In this document: positions 28,096 through 41,439 of the stretch, in pieces
Layout of the letters: every line of letters starts with the position of its first letter
Position numbering within the stretch: position 1 is the first letter of the stretch
Assembly (NCBI GenBank): GCA_963965975.1
Contig: OZ014425.1
Coordinates: forward strand, 4,601,501 to 4,665,500
DNA length: 64,000 nucleotides
Reading direction: 5' to 3'
Origin: Xestospongia bergquistia
Lineage: Eukaryota; Porifera; Demospongiae; Haplosclerida; Petrosiidae
Notes under the pieces: generated by a model
The model's input: only the letters and a program-made list of their open reading frames with translations
What the model was told of the DNA's origin: nothing
Databases searched by the model: none
Made by a program: the position numbers and the translations under genes

Positions 28096-31000
28096 ATTAG
28101 TCACGCCCACTAATCTCACGAGTACATTACAAATACTATTGTTAATAGTGCTACAATTGGTAATCATAGTCACGTGTATTTAGAGGTGATAATATGTTTT
28201 CATAAAGCAACATTACTGTCATAATAAGCTAATATTATACCAAAATAACATACCAATTGATTTTAAGCACAAATTTAATAAAGAATATAATATTATTTAG
28301 TTCCTATAAAAGCTAATGAGACAAGCGTTGATATAATGTATCAATAAACAATGGTGACATAACCTCTTCAAGTGTAAAATAATAACTAGCTAGATATCCC
28401 TTAACAATATTTACTAGTCGAGGTGGTTGAGGTTTGATTTTCATATTAACTAACTGTACTAATAACTCTGCATCTTCTCTTAACACTTCTGGTACATACC
28501 ATGGAAGACAGGTGAGGTAATCTGTTAGCTCTTCTTTCTCTATTATGTCTTTGTAATCCTCTGATAAAGACATGTTTTGAAGACTAAATATTCCAGCTCG
28601 TACACTAGTTAGATACAAATCTTTTAACAATTGGTTTTGATTGGCTAATAAACTGCTGCTATGCTTCTCATAACAAAAATAAACCAGACGGACAAATGGT
28701 TTGATAGTTGACCAAAAATACGTGGCCTTTTCCTCTGCCTCGTGTACCTGCTCGTATGTTGTGTTACAAAGAAATCTGTGCATGAATGAGACAATATCAG
28801 GTATAAATTGTTGAAATTCTTCCTTTGAAACACAATTTGAAGAGCCAGTACTTACCAGAGCAAAGAAAAGTGTAGTGAAATACCTAGTAAAGAAATATAA
28901 ATTGTCTATGAAAGTTATACACAAGAAGTATAGCAGCTGGTACATTATAATATTACTTACTTTAAAATGGTTATGTCTATTGCTTGTACTCTCTGCCTAC
29001 TTAAAGAGGGCATATATTCTTGTGAAAATTTCTTACATGCAGCTAATATTCCATGAACAATAGGAGGCCTGGTTAACTGCAAATGAGTATCAGGTGAATA
29101 GCTCAAGCAGAGAAAGGTAGAGATAACAATTTGAGCACAGAATACTGAATATGACGGAGACAACATGGCTGATGTCATTTGATCAATTATCATTGGAGTA
29201 TTGACAATTTCTAGTCTACATTCACTTAACTCAGCTAGGCTAGTGGAAACAGAGTGATATATAAGTTAAAAGTAAAGTAAAACCCATAAATAAAGTCATA
29301 TCTCTTACTTTGTTATTACACCCATTCCTTTAAACATAGTTTCACCAAGTATGAGATTTTGATTCTCAGTAGTAACATGATTTGCTACACGTTGATTGGT
29401 TGGAGCTTGTATTTTCATGTATGGAAAAGCGGATGCTCGAAGTAAGGACTTGCTCAGTTGTTTTATGAGCATAGAATATCGGAATAAGAGGCAACGAATG
29501 CCGATAGTTGAAGAGAGATCCCATATCACTCTTAATACAGAATGCTCTAATAATTGCATTTCAATGATGTGTTTTTCCCAGGGGATTTCCGTTAAAAGTT
29601 GATGAAGGTGTAATGTTATATCTATGCCTTTGTTATGTACAAAGTAAAGCCGATTCACTTTCGCAACCTGAGATGTTACTGGAGTAAAATATTTCACTAT
29701 TAAACTTTCTATTAGTGCAGGATTTAGGCAACTTATAAGCTGGTTTTCAGTTGAGGGAGTGAGTGTGTCTTTAATCTCCTCAGAAGATGTTTCTAATACT
29801 TTGATCATAGCTTCCATTGAATCTAAGATGGCTTGTATTTCATGTAAGTTTCCTTGGGTAGTAAAATTGACTGTTAATATGTCACCATCTCTTAAGTGAA
29901 GCTGATTAAAAGACTGTTTGTCACTGATTTCTAAGGATTGTAAACTTAGTTTCTGAAGACAAACTGGAATTTGGAATTCTTGTTGTATAAATAACTTAAC
30001 ATCAAGTCCTGTTTTAGGATATTGTGATAATGTGACTGTCTTCTCTTTTGGTTTAGTCTCTGTAACAACTGAAGGTTGTAGTTTGATGGTAAGTGTTATT
30101 GGATCTGTCTCTTCTTCCATTGCTTCCTTGTCTTCACTCTTTCTCTCCTCACTCTCAATTGGTGATTCATTTTCTTTCTGTCTTTCTTTACTTACAACAT
30201 CATCTTTCTTTAATTGACTACTGTCTTCTTTTTCATGGTTGTCATTATCTTTACCAAGTTGCTTGTTTCCCATTATACTGACATGGCAAATTGTGACCAC
30301 GCCCACGAGTGTTAATAATTATTAATTTTTTAATCTGTACTAGAATAACAAAGGGTTAAAAATATTTAATACATAGTTTTAAAAAAATGATATATCTCAT
30401 TGTGACAAACGTTGATATAATGTATCAGTAAACAATGGTGACATAACCTCTTCAAGTGTAAAGCAATAACTAGCTAGATATCCCTTAACAATATTTACTA
30501 GTTTAGGTGGTTGAAGTTTGATTTTCATATTAACTAACTGTACTAATAACTCTGCATCTTCTCTTAACACTTCTGGTACATACCATGGAAGACAGGTGAG
30601 GTAATCTGTTAGCTCTTCTTTCTCAATTATATCTTTAAAGTCATCTGATAAACACATACTTTGAAGACTAAATATTCCTGCTTGTACGCTACTTAGATAC
30701 AAATCTTTTAACACTTGGTTTTGTTGAACTGCTAAACTGTTGATGTGCTTGTTGTAATGAAAGTAAACTAGATTAACAAATGGTTTCATTGTAGACCAAA
30801 AATAAGTTGCTTCTTCTTCTGCACTATGTACTTCATTATAAGTTGTACTACATAGAAATGTTTGCATGATGAAAACAATGTCAGGTAGAAATTGTTGACA
30901 TTCTTCATTTGTTATACAATTCAAAGAACTTGTACTTACCAAAGCAAAGAAAAGTGTTGTGAAATGCCTAATAAACAGAAGGGGTATTGTTAAGTAATCA

Positions 31001-34000
31001 TTAAAGTAAATACTATATCATAACTTGAGTGAACAATTAACTTACATTAAAATTCTTTTTCCCAATATTTGTATATTACAATCTTGTAAAAAGTTCTTAC
31101 ATGCTGCTAAAACTCCATGAATGATTGGGGGTCTGGTTAGCTGTATGTGAGTGTCACATGAATAGCTCAAAGCGAGGAATGTACCAATAATAATTTGAAC
31201 ACCATAAATGTTGAAAGTTGGACACAACATGGCTGACACCATTTGTTCAATTATGTATGGAGTATTGACTATTTCTAACTGATGTTCACTTAATTCAGCT
31301 AAACTAGAAGGGAGAGAGAAATGTATAGAAAATCTTTAAATATTAAATAAACTAAATACTGCTTTTCCACATGGCACACATAACATGTTAAGTAATCCTA
31401 AGATTGTTTTTTGTCCTCATGTTATACATATACACTATGTTTGTTGCATGTGACCTTTGAGAGCAACAAATGAATGAAATTAACTAGTATAAAGTAAATA
31501 ACCACTGATACACATAGTAACATAAAAATTATAACTGCTATAGATTTTGGAATTAGACATGACTGATCAAGCAATCCGAGTTTGTAATTTAAGAAAACAC
31601 TTGATCAGTTCCAGCCATATAGTTCTGTCAACTTAACTCTCATATCTTTAAACTTAGTGATAATATAGTTCCTTATTGTTACAACATTACTATTAAAATT
31701 ATCTTGGAATGATTTTATATTATTATATTAATTATTTTTCTTTCATTTACTTTAATATTATTGCCATTCCTTTAAACATAGTTGCCCCTAGTATGACATT
31801 TTGAGTATCTTGATTGGCATGACTTGCTGCACGTTGATTAGGCAGAGCTTCAATTCTCTTATATGGTAATATAGGTCTTCGAAGTATGGACTTGCTCAGT
31901 TGTTTTAAGATTGTGGGATGTTGGAATAAGAGCCTGACAATGCCCATTTTTGCAGAGAGATAACAGAGTGTTTTTAATAACTTTTCTTCCATAAATTGCA
32001 TTTCGATGATGTGTTTTTCCCAGGGGATTTCTGTTAGAAGTTGATGAAGGTGTAATGTTATATCTATGCCTTTGTTGTGTACAAAGTAAAGCCAATTCAC
32101 TTTCGCAACCTGAGACCTTACTGGAGTAAAATATTTCATTATTAAACTTTCTATCAGTGCAGGCTTTAAGCAACTTATAAGCTGGTTTTCAGTTGAGGGA
32201 GTAAGTGTGTCTTTAATCTCCTCTGAAGATGTTTCTAACACTTTGATCATAGCTTCCATTGAATCTAAGATGGCTTGTATTTCATGTAAGTTTCCTTGGG
32301 TAGTAAAATTGACTGTTAATATGTCACCATCTCTTAAGTGAAGCTGATTAAAAGACTGTTTGTCACTGATTTCTAAGGATTGTAAACTTAGTGTCTGAAG
32401 ACAAACTGGAATTTGGAATTCTTGTTGTATAAATAACTTAGCATCAAGTCCTGTTTTAGGATATTGTGATAATGTGACTGTCTTCTCTTTTGGTTTAGTC
32501 TCTGTAACAACTGAAGGTTGTAGTTTGATGGTAAGTGTTATTGGATCTATCTCTTCTTCCATTACTTCCTTGTCTTCACTCTTCATCTCCTCACTACCAG
32601 GTGATGATTCATTGTCTTTCTGTCTTTCTTTACTTACAACATCATCTTTCTTTACTTGACTACTGTCTTCTTTTTCCTGGTCATCATTGTCACTATCTTT
32701 ATCTAGTTGCTTATTATCCATTATGCTGACATGGCAAGTTGTGACGACCACGCCCATTTGAGTTAATAATTATTTTAAAGGAGTCATTCCCAGAATGTCT
32801 AATCCCAAAATGTCTAATCCCATAATGTCTAATCCCATAATGTCTAATCCCATAATGTCTAAAGGTGATAACTGAGGTGTTAATATAACAGAGTATTTCA
32901 AGAGTTCTTTTTGCAACAAGAAGGTGATGCTGACAAGATCCTTATTTTTGCAGCAAATAAGAACCTTCATCTCTTAGCAGAAGCAAACTCTATTTATGTG
33001 GATGGTACTTTTGAGGTTTGTCCAAGGCTTTTCTTCCAAGTATTCACAAATTGATGCTTTTATTCAAGGCCAACAGTTTCCTCTTGTGTATGGTTTACTA
33101 CCTGGGAAGTCAAGAGACGTATATAATCGATTTTTTATGTGTATAAAAGAAGAAGCTTTGAAATGTGATCTTCGCATCTCTCCTGCTGAGATCATGTCTG
33201 ATTTTGAGCTTCCTTTAGTGCAATCACTTGAACTTCAATTTCCCAGTGCTTGTATTCATGGCTGCTACTTTCATTTTACGCAGTGTCTGTGGAGAAAAGT
33301 ACAGAGTCTTGGACTAGTGGAAGAGTACAAAGAAGATGGCTCTATTAAGCAATTTATACAAAAGAGTGCAGCCATTGCTTTTGTGCCATCCAATTTTGTT
33401 CGAGTTGCTTGGGATGGATTAAAAACTGAAATACCAGATGATGACAAGATGAACTACTCAGATTATTTCGACCAAAACTGGATGAATGGTCAGTTTAAAC
33501 TACGTATGTGGAACTACTTTGCTCACAGTGGCCCAAGAACCAATAATCATTTAGAAGGATGGCACAATAGGTTAAAAAGAATAGCGAGAAAGGCACACCC
33601 TAACTTTTATGAAGTGCTTGAACTCTTTCCAAAAGAACAAGCAGCTACTGAAGTCACTATTTTACAGCTACAAGCGGGAGGATTGCACAAAGCTAAAAAA
33701 CGAAAGGTAATTCAAAGAGAAGAGAAGATGAACTTACTATGGGAATAGAGGCATTGAATCATACATTTCTGCAATTAGACACTGTGTTGTTTCATTTGAT
33801 TTTTAAATATAGCTTTTCAGATTAAACAATCAATTCATTAACACCTCAGTTATCACCTTTAGACATTATGGGATTAGATATTCTAGGATTAGACATTCTG
33901 GGATTAGACATTTTGGGATTAGACATTCTGGGACGTTTCCTTTTAAAAGTAATCTGTATTAGAATAACAAAAAGGTTTAAAATGTAAAATTTAATACATA

Positions 34001-36373
34001 GTTTTAAAAAAATGACACTCCTCATTGAGACAAAAATTGATATAATGTATCAGTAAACAATGGTGACATAACCTCTTCAAGTGTAAAACAATAACTAGCT
34101 AGATATCCCTTAACAATATTTACTAGTTTAGGTGGTTGAAGTTTGATTTTCATATTAACTAACTGTACTAATAACTCTGCATCTTCTCTTAACACTTCTG
34201 GTACATACCATGGAAGACAGGTGAGGTAATCTGTTAGCTCTTCTTTCTCAATTATATCTTTAAAGTCATCTGATAAACACATACTTTGAAGACTAAATAT
34301 TCCAGCTCGTATGCTAGTTAGATATAAATCTTTTAACACTTGGTTTTGTTGAACTGCTAAACTGTTGATGTGCTTGTTGTAATGAAAGTAAACTAGATTA
34401 ACAAATGGTTTCATTGTAGACCAAAAATACATTGCTTCTTCTTCTCCATTATGTACTTCATTATAAGTTGTACTACATAGAAATGTTTGCATGATGAAAA
34501 CAATGTCAGGTAGAAATTGTTGACATTCTTTATTTGTTATACAATTCAAAGAACTTGTACTTACCAAAGCAAAGAAAAGTGTTGTGAAATGCCTAATAAA
34601 CAGAAGGGATATTGTTAAGTAATCATTAAAGTAAATACTATATCATAACTTGAGTGAACAATTAACTTACATTAAAATTCTTTTTTCCAATATTTGTATA
34701 TTACAATCTTGTAAAAAGTTCTTACATGCTGCTAAAACTCCATGAATGATTGGGGGTCTGGTTAGCTGTATGTGAGTGTCACATGAATAGCTCAAAGCAA
34801 GGAATGTACCAATAATAATTTGAACACCATAAATGTTGAAAGATGGACACAACATGGCTGACACCATTTGTTCAATTATGTATGGAGTATTGACTATTTC
34901 TAACTGATGTTTATTTAATTCAGCTAAACTAGAAGGGAGAGAGAATTATATAGAAAAATCTTTATATATTAAATAAACTAAATACTGCTTTTCCACCTAG
35001 CACACATAGCATGTCAGGTAATCCTAAGATTGTTCTTTGTCCTCATGTTATACATATACACTATATTTGTTTGTTGCATGTGACCTTTGAGAGCAACAAA
35101 TGAATGAAATTAACTAGTATAATGTAAATAACCACTGATACACATAGTAACATAAAAATTATAACTGCTATAGATTTTGGAATTAGACATGACTGATCAA
35201 GCAATCTGAATTTTGTAATTTAAGAAAACACTTGTGCAGTTCCAGCCATATAACTTTTGTCAACTTAACTCTCATATCTTTAAACTTAGTGATAATAGTT
35301 CCTTATTGTTACAAAATTACTATGATAATTATAATTATTTTTTGTTTCACTTACTTTGATATTACCCCCATTCCTTTAGACATAGTTGCCCCTAGTATGA
35401 AATTTTGAGTATCTTGATTGGCATGACTTGCTGCACGTTGATTATGTGGTGCTTCAATTCTCTTATATGGTAATATAGATCCTCGAAGTATGGACTTGCT
35501 CAGTTGTTTTAAGATTGTGGGATGTTGGAATAGGAGGCTGTCTATGCCAATGTTTGCAGAGAGATCATAGAGTGTTTTTAATAACATTTCTTCCATAAAT
35601 TGCATTTCAATGATGTGTTTTTCCCAGGGGATTTCTGTTAGAAGTTGATGAAGGTGTAATGTTATATCTATGCCTTTGTTGTGTACAAAGTAAAGCCGAT
35701 TCACTTTCGCAAACTCAGACTTTACTGGAGTAAAATGTTTCATTATTAAACTTTCAACCAATGCAGAATTAAGGCAACTTATAAGCTGGTTTTCAGTTGA
35801 GGGAGTAAGTGTGCCTTTAATCTCCTCTGAAGATGTTTTTAACACTTTGATCATAGCTTCCATTGAATCTAAGATGGCTTGTATTTCATGTAAGTTTCCT
35901 TGGGTAGTAAAATTGACTGTTAATATGTCACCATCTCTTAAGTGAAGCTGATTAAAAGACTGTTTGTCACTGATTTCTAAGGATTGCAAACTTAGTTTCT
36001 GAAGACAAACTGGAATTTGGAATTTTTGTTGTATAAATAACTTAGCATCAAGTCCTGTTTTAGGATATTGTGATAATGTGACTGTCTTCTCTTTTGGTTT
36101 AGTCTCTGTAACAACTGAAGGTTGTAGTTTGATAGTAAGTGTTATTGGATCTGTCTCTTCTTCCATTACTTCCTTGTCTTCACTCTTCATCCCCTCACTC
36201 TCAGGTGATGATTCATTTTCTTTCTGTCTCTCTTCACTTACAACATCATCTTTCTTTACTTGACTACTGTCTTCTTTTTCCTGGTCATCATTGTCACTAT
36301 CTTTAGTAAGTTGCTTGTTTCCCATTATGCTGACATGGCAAATTGTGGTGACCACACCCATGACTTGATATTT

Positions 36374-36413
<40 letters not shown>

Positions 36414-39400
36414 GTATGTTTTTAAGAACTATAACAAAGCTAAAAAAAATTGGTGAAAAAACATGGTTTATTCCTTTTAGTGGCTAAATCATTGAGACAA
36501 ACGTTGATATAATGTATCAGTAAACAGTGGTGACATAACCTCTTCAAGTGTAAAATAATAACTAGCTAGATATCCCTTAACAATATTTACTAGTCGAGGT
36601 GGTTGAGGTTTGATTTTCGTATTAACTAACTGTACTAATAACTCTGCATCTTCCCTTAACACTTCTGGTACATACCATGGAAGACAGGTGAGGTAATCTG
36701 TTAGCTCTTCACTTACTAGTACATCTTTACAATCATCAGATAGGCACATATTTCGAAGACTAAATATTCCAGCTCGAACACTAGTTAGATACAAATCTTT
36801 TAGTAACTGGATTTGTTGAACTGCTAAACTATTGATGTCCTTGTTGTAATGAAAATAAATTAGACGTACAAATGGTTTCATAGTACACCAGCACCAATGA
36901 TATTCAGCTTGTTCCTCTGCCTCATGTACTTGTTGGTATGTTGTTCTATGGATAAATTTATTCATAAAGGAGATAATCTCAGGTAGAAATTGTTGAAATT
37001 CCTCTCTTGCAACACAATTTGAAGGACTTGTACTTATCAAAGAGAAGAACAGCATTGTAAAATGTCTATTAGGAAAAAAATAATATAATATATTAATATT
37101 GTATGACCAGATTGCATTGTACAGCTTACTTTAAAATAATTATATTGGCTGTTTGTACTCTCTGCCGACTTAGAGAAGGCATATATTCTTGTGAAAACTT
37201 TTTACACGAAGCCAATATTCCATGAATTATAGGAGGTCTGGTTAACTGCAAATGAGTATCAGATGAAAAGCTCAAACAAAGAAAACAACCAATAACAATT
37301 TGAGCACAGAGAATGGTATAAGATGGAGACAACATGGCTGATGTCATTTGTTCAATCAATAATGGTGTGTTGACTATTTCTAGTTGACGATCACTCAACT
37401 CAGCAAAACTAATGGGAATAAAGTTAAATTAAAGGTATATAGTAGAATATTGTTTGTTAATATATACTTTGGTATACTTAGTTGCTTACTTTGTAATCAC
37501 ACCCATTGCTTTAAATATAATTTCACCGACAATCAGATTTTGATTATTAGGATAAAGTACTGCATGTTGATTGGGTGGAGCTTCGATTCTCTTGTATGGA
37601 AGTATGCGTGCTCGCAATAAGGATTTGCTCAGTTGTATTATGGCTGTGGGATGTTGGAACAGGAGACAACGGATGCCAGTAATTGAAGAGAGAACCCAGA
37701 CCACTCCCAGCACGGAACTTTCTAGTATTTGCATTTCAATGATATGTTTTTCAAATGGTATTTTTGTTAGAAGTTGATGAAGGTGTAATGTTAACTCTAT
37801 GCCTTTGTTATGTACAAAGAAAAGCTGATTCACATTTGTAATCTCAGATGTTTTTGGAGTAAAATAGTGAATTAAATGTTCAACCAGAGCAGCATCTAGA
37901 CAATTTGTAAGCTGTTTTTCAGTTGAAGGAGTGAGTGTGCCTTTAATCTCCTCTGAAGATGTTTCTAACACTTTGATCATAGCTTTCATTGAATCTAAGA
38001 TGGCTTGTATTTCATGTAAGTTTCCTTGGGTAGTAAAATTGACTGTTAATATGTCACCATCTCTTAAGTGAAGCTGATTAAAAGACTGTTTGTCACTGAT
38101 TTCTAAGGATTGTAAACTTAGTGTCTGAAGACAAACTGGAATTTGGAATTCTTGTTGTATAAATAACTTAGCATCAAGTCCTGTTTTAGGATATTGTGAT
38201 AATGTGACTGTCTTCTCTTTTGGTTTAGTCTCTGTAACAACTGAAGGTTGTAGTTTGATGGTAAGTGTTATTAGATTTGTTTCTACTTCCATTGGTTCCT
38301 TGTCTTCACTCTTCATCTCCTCGCTCTCAGGTGATGATTCATTGTCTTTCTGATCTTCCACTTTGTACTCTTGACTACTGTCTTCTACATTCTGGTCATC
38401 TTTACCAAGTTGCTGATTACCCATTTCATTGATATATGATTCGTTGACCACACCCATTATTGTTAAATCAACATTGACTAACAACAATAATAATACAGAA
38501 TGTATTTGTAAAAAAAGCACATCATAAAATTAAGATTTAATTTAGGTAATATTTGGTGAATTTAAAGATACCATTATAAGTGAGTCATTGAGACAAACAT
38601 TGATATAATGTATCAATAAACAATGGTGACATAACCTCTTTAAGTGTAAAATAATAACTAGCTAGATATCCCTTAACAATATTTTCTAGTTTAGGTGGTT
38701 GAGGTTTGATTTTCATATTAACTAACTGTACTAATAACTCTGCATCTTCTCTTAACACTTCTGGTACATACCATGGAAGACAGGTGAGGTAATCTGTTAG
38801 CTCTTCTTTCTCTATTATGTCTTTAAAATCATCTGATAAACACGTACTTTGAAGGCTAAATAATCCAGTTCGTACACTACTTAGATACAAATCTTTTAGC
38901 AATTGATTTTCCATAGCTGGTAAACTATTTCTATCCTTATAATGAGAGTAAACTAAATTAACAAAAGGCTTCATTGTATACCAATAATAATTAGCCTGTT
39001 TTTCTGCCTCGTGTATCTCTTCATATGTCGTGTAAAGAAGTAAATTGTCAATTAAAGAGGAGATCTCAGGTAGAAATAATTGAAATTCCTCTTTTGCAAC
39101 ACAATTAGAAGTCCCAGTGCTTACCAAAGCAAAAAAAAGAGATGTGAAATGTCTAATAACAAACAATGCAAACGTCATATTATATTAAAAGTAGTGAATT
39201 GTAACATACTTTAATGCAGTTGTGTGCACAGACTGTACTTGCTGTGAAAATTTCTTATATGAGGCCAATATTCCATGAATTATAGGAGGTCTGGTTAACT
39301 GCAAATGAGTATCAGATGAATAGCTCAAACAAAGAAAACAACCAATAACAATTTGAGCACAGAGAATAGAATAAGATGGAGACAACATGGCTGATGTCAT

Positions 39401-41382
39401 TTGTTCAATCAATAATGGTGTGTTGACTATTTCTAGTTGACGATCACTCAACTCAGCTAGACTAAAGTCGAAGAAAGATTAGATATTAGAAATGAAAGTT
39501 TAAATAATTAGCTTACTAGTACTACTACATTTGGAACATTATATTGATGAGGTATATTCTTATACTTACTTTGCTATTGTTACCATTGCTTTGAACATAG
39601 CTTCACAGAGAATACGACATTGAGTATCTTGATCAGCTTGACTTGCTGCACGTTGATTAGGTTGAACTTCAATTCTCTTGTATGGTAATATAGGTACTCG
39701 AAGTACAGACTTGCTCAATTGTTTTATGATTATGGGATGTTGGAACAGAAGATGACGCACACCCATAGTTGCTGAGAGCTTCCAGGTTACTGCCAGTATA
39801 GAAGATTCTAAAATTTGCATTTCAATGATATGTTTTTCCCATGGTATTTCTATTAGAAGTTGGTGAAGGTGTAATGTTAGTTCTATGCCTTTGTTGAGTA
39901 CAAAGTAACTCTGATTTGCTTTAGTAATCTCGGATGTTTCTGGGAAATAGTGAATTAAACTTTCAATCACCATAGCAGCATCTAGACAATTTGTAAGCTC
40001 TTTTTCAGTTGAGGGAGTAAGTGTGTCTTTAATCTCCTCTGAAGATGTTTCTAATACTTTGATTATAGCTTTCATTGAATCTAAGATGGCTTGTATTTCA
40101 TGTAAGTTTCCTTGGGTAGTAAAATTGACTGTTAATATGTCACCATCTCTTAAGTGAAGCTGATTAAAAGACTGTTTGTCACTGATTTCTAAGGATTGTA
40201 AACTTAGTGTCTGAAGACAAACTGGAATTTGGAATTCTTGTTGTATAAATAACTTAGCATCAAGTCCTGTTTTAGGATATTGTGATAATGTGACTGTCTT
40301 CTCTTTTGGTTTAGTCTCTGTAACAACTGAAGGTTGTAGTTTGATGGTAAGTGTTATTGGATCTGTCTCTTCTTCCATTGCTTCCTTGTCTTCACTCTTT
40401 CTCTTCTCACTCTCAATTGGTGATTCATTGTCTTTCTCACCATCCACTTCCTTTTCTTTATTAGTTGTCATAGCCAAGCTAGGTTGCTCAAAATTTATGC
40501 TGATGGAGCAAATATGTACCACGCCCATGTTGTATCATCAATGTAGCAATAATTTGTGTCACTATAAATAGTCCCTTAGCAATGGCCCTGTTGTGTTCCA
40601 GAGTATGTAAGTGATATAGAGCAATAGAACTTCATGTTTAAATACTTTACAATTATTATCATATCCTAAAATACTCATCATACTTCAAGTTTATGTTAGA
40701 GTAGCACAAACTATAATTGTAATAGAAATATACATAACATCAATGACAAAGTGCTTATTATAAATAAAATAATGTATTTTCATTACATAAATAAGATAAA
40801 AAAAGTATAATTGTTTATATTAATTGTCATAATACAATTCTACCAGTAATTCTGGCACATTGAGTTGTAATACTTTCTCCAATCCACAATAATATCTTGC
40901 TATGACAGCCTTTGTCATGTTAAGTAATGAAGGTGGTTGAAGTTGGACATCAGGAACTTGTTGTATCATATTTACTAGTACCTTAGCTCTTTCATGCAAT
41001 GACCCTGCTTTATGCCAGGGTAGACAAGTGATATAGTCCAATAGACCTTCGTGTTTAAGGACTTCACGATGATTTTCACATCCTAACATGTTCTCTAAAG
41101 CAACTAAAATAGTTAATTGGCTGTTCTCTTGAATTCTTTGTTGTTCTTCTTTGGCAGGGAGTAGCGAGGGAAGGTCAGGTAAGTAAAATAATTTAATGTA
41201 AGGTAAAAATGTTTGCCAGATATACCATTCTTCTTTCTCTGCTTCTCTTAACTCATCAGCATTAGCAGTAATTATAAATTGAGAAATACATGTTCCTACT
41301 GTTTGTAATTGTTCCTGTGAAAAATAATTAGGAGACTCAAGAGCCAGCATAGAAAAGAAAGTAGCTCTGTGGTAACTGTGTA

Positions 41383-41439
<57 letters not shown>

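Noticed and set aside
29396-30281. Plus-strand ORFs opposite the ubiquitin-like genes (also near 32474, 36078 and 40290)
   Set aside because: They mirror the conserved minus-strand coding block in every copy and have no features of their own; antisense shadows.
32785-32970. Minus-strand ORF with GLDIMG repeats
   Set aside because: It is only the 15-bp tandem units of the MULE inverted end read as protein.
30271-38424. MGNKQ / MGNQQ starts considered as N-myristoylation signals
   Set aside because: Position 6 is Leu rather than Ser/Thr, copy B has MDNKQ, and a conserved upstream ATG exists in B-E, so the glycine may not be N-terminal.
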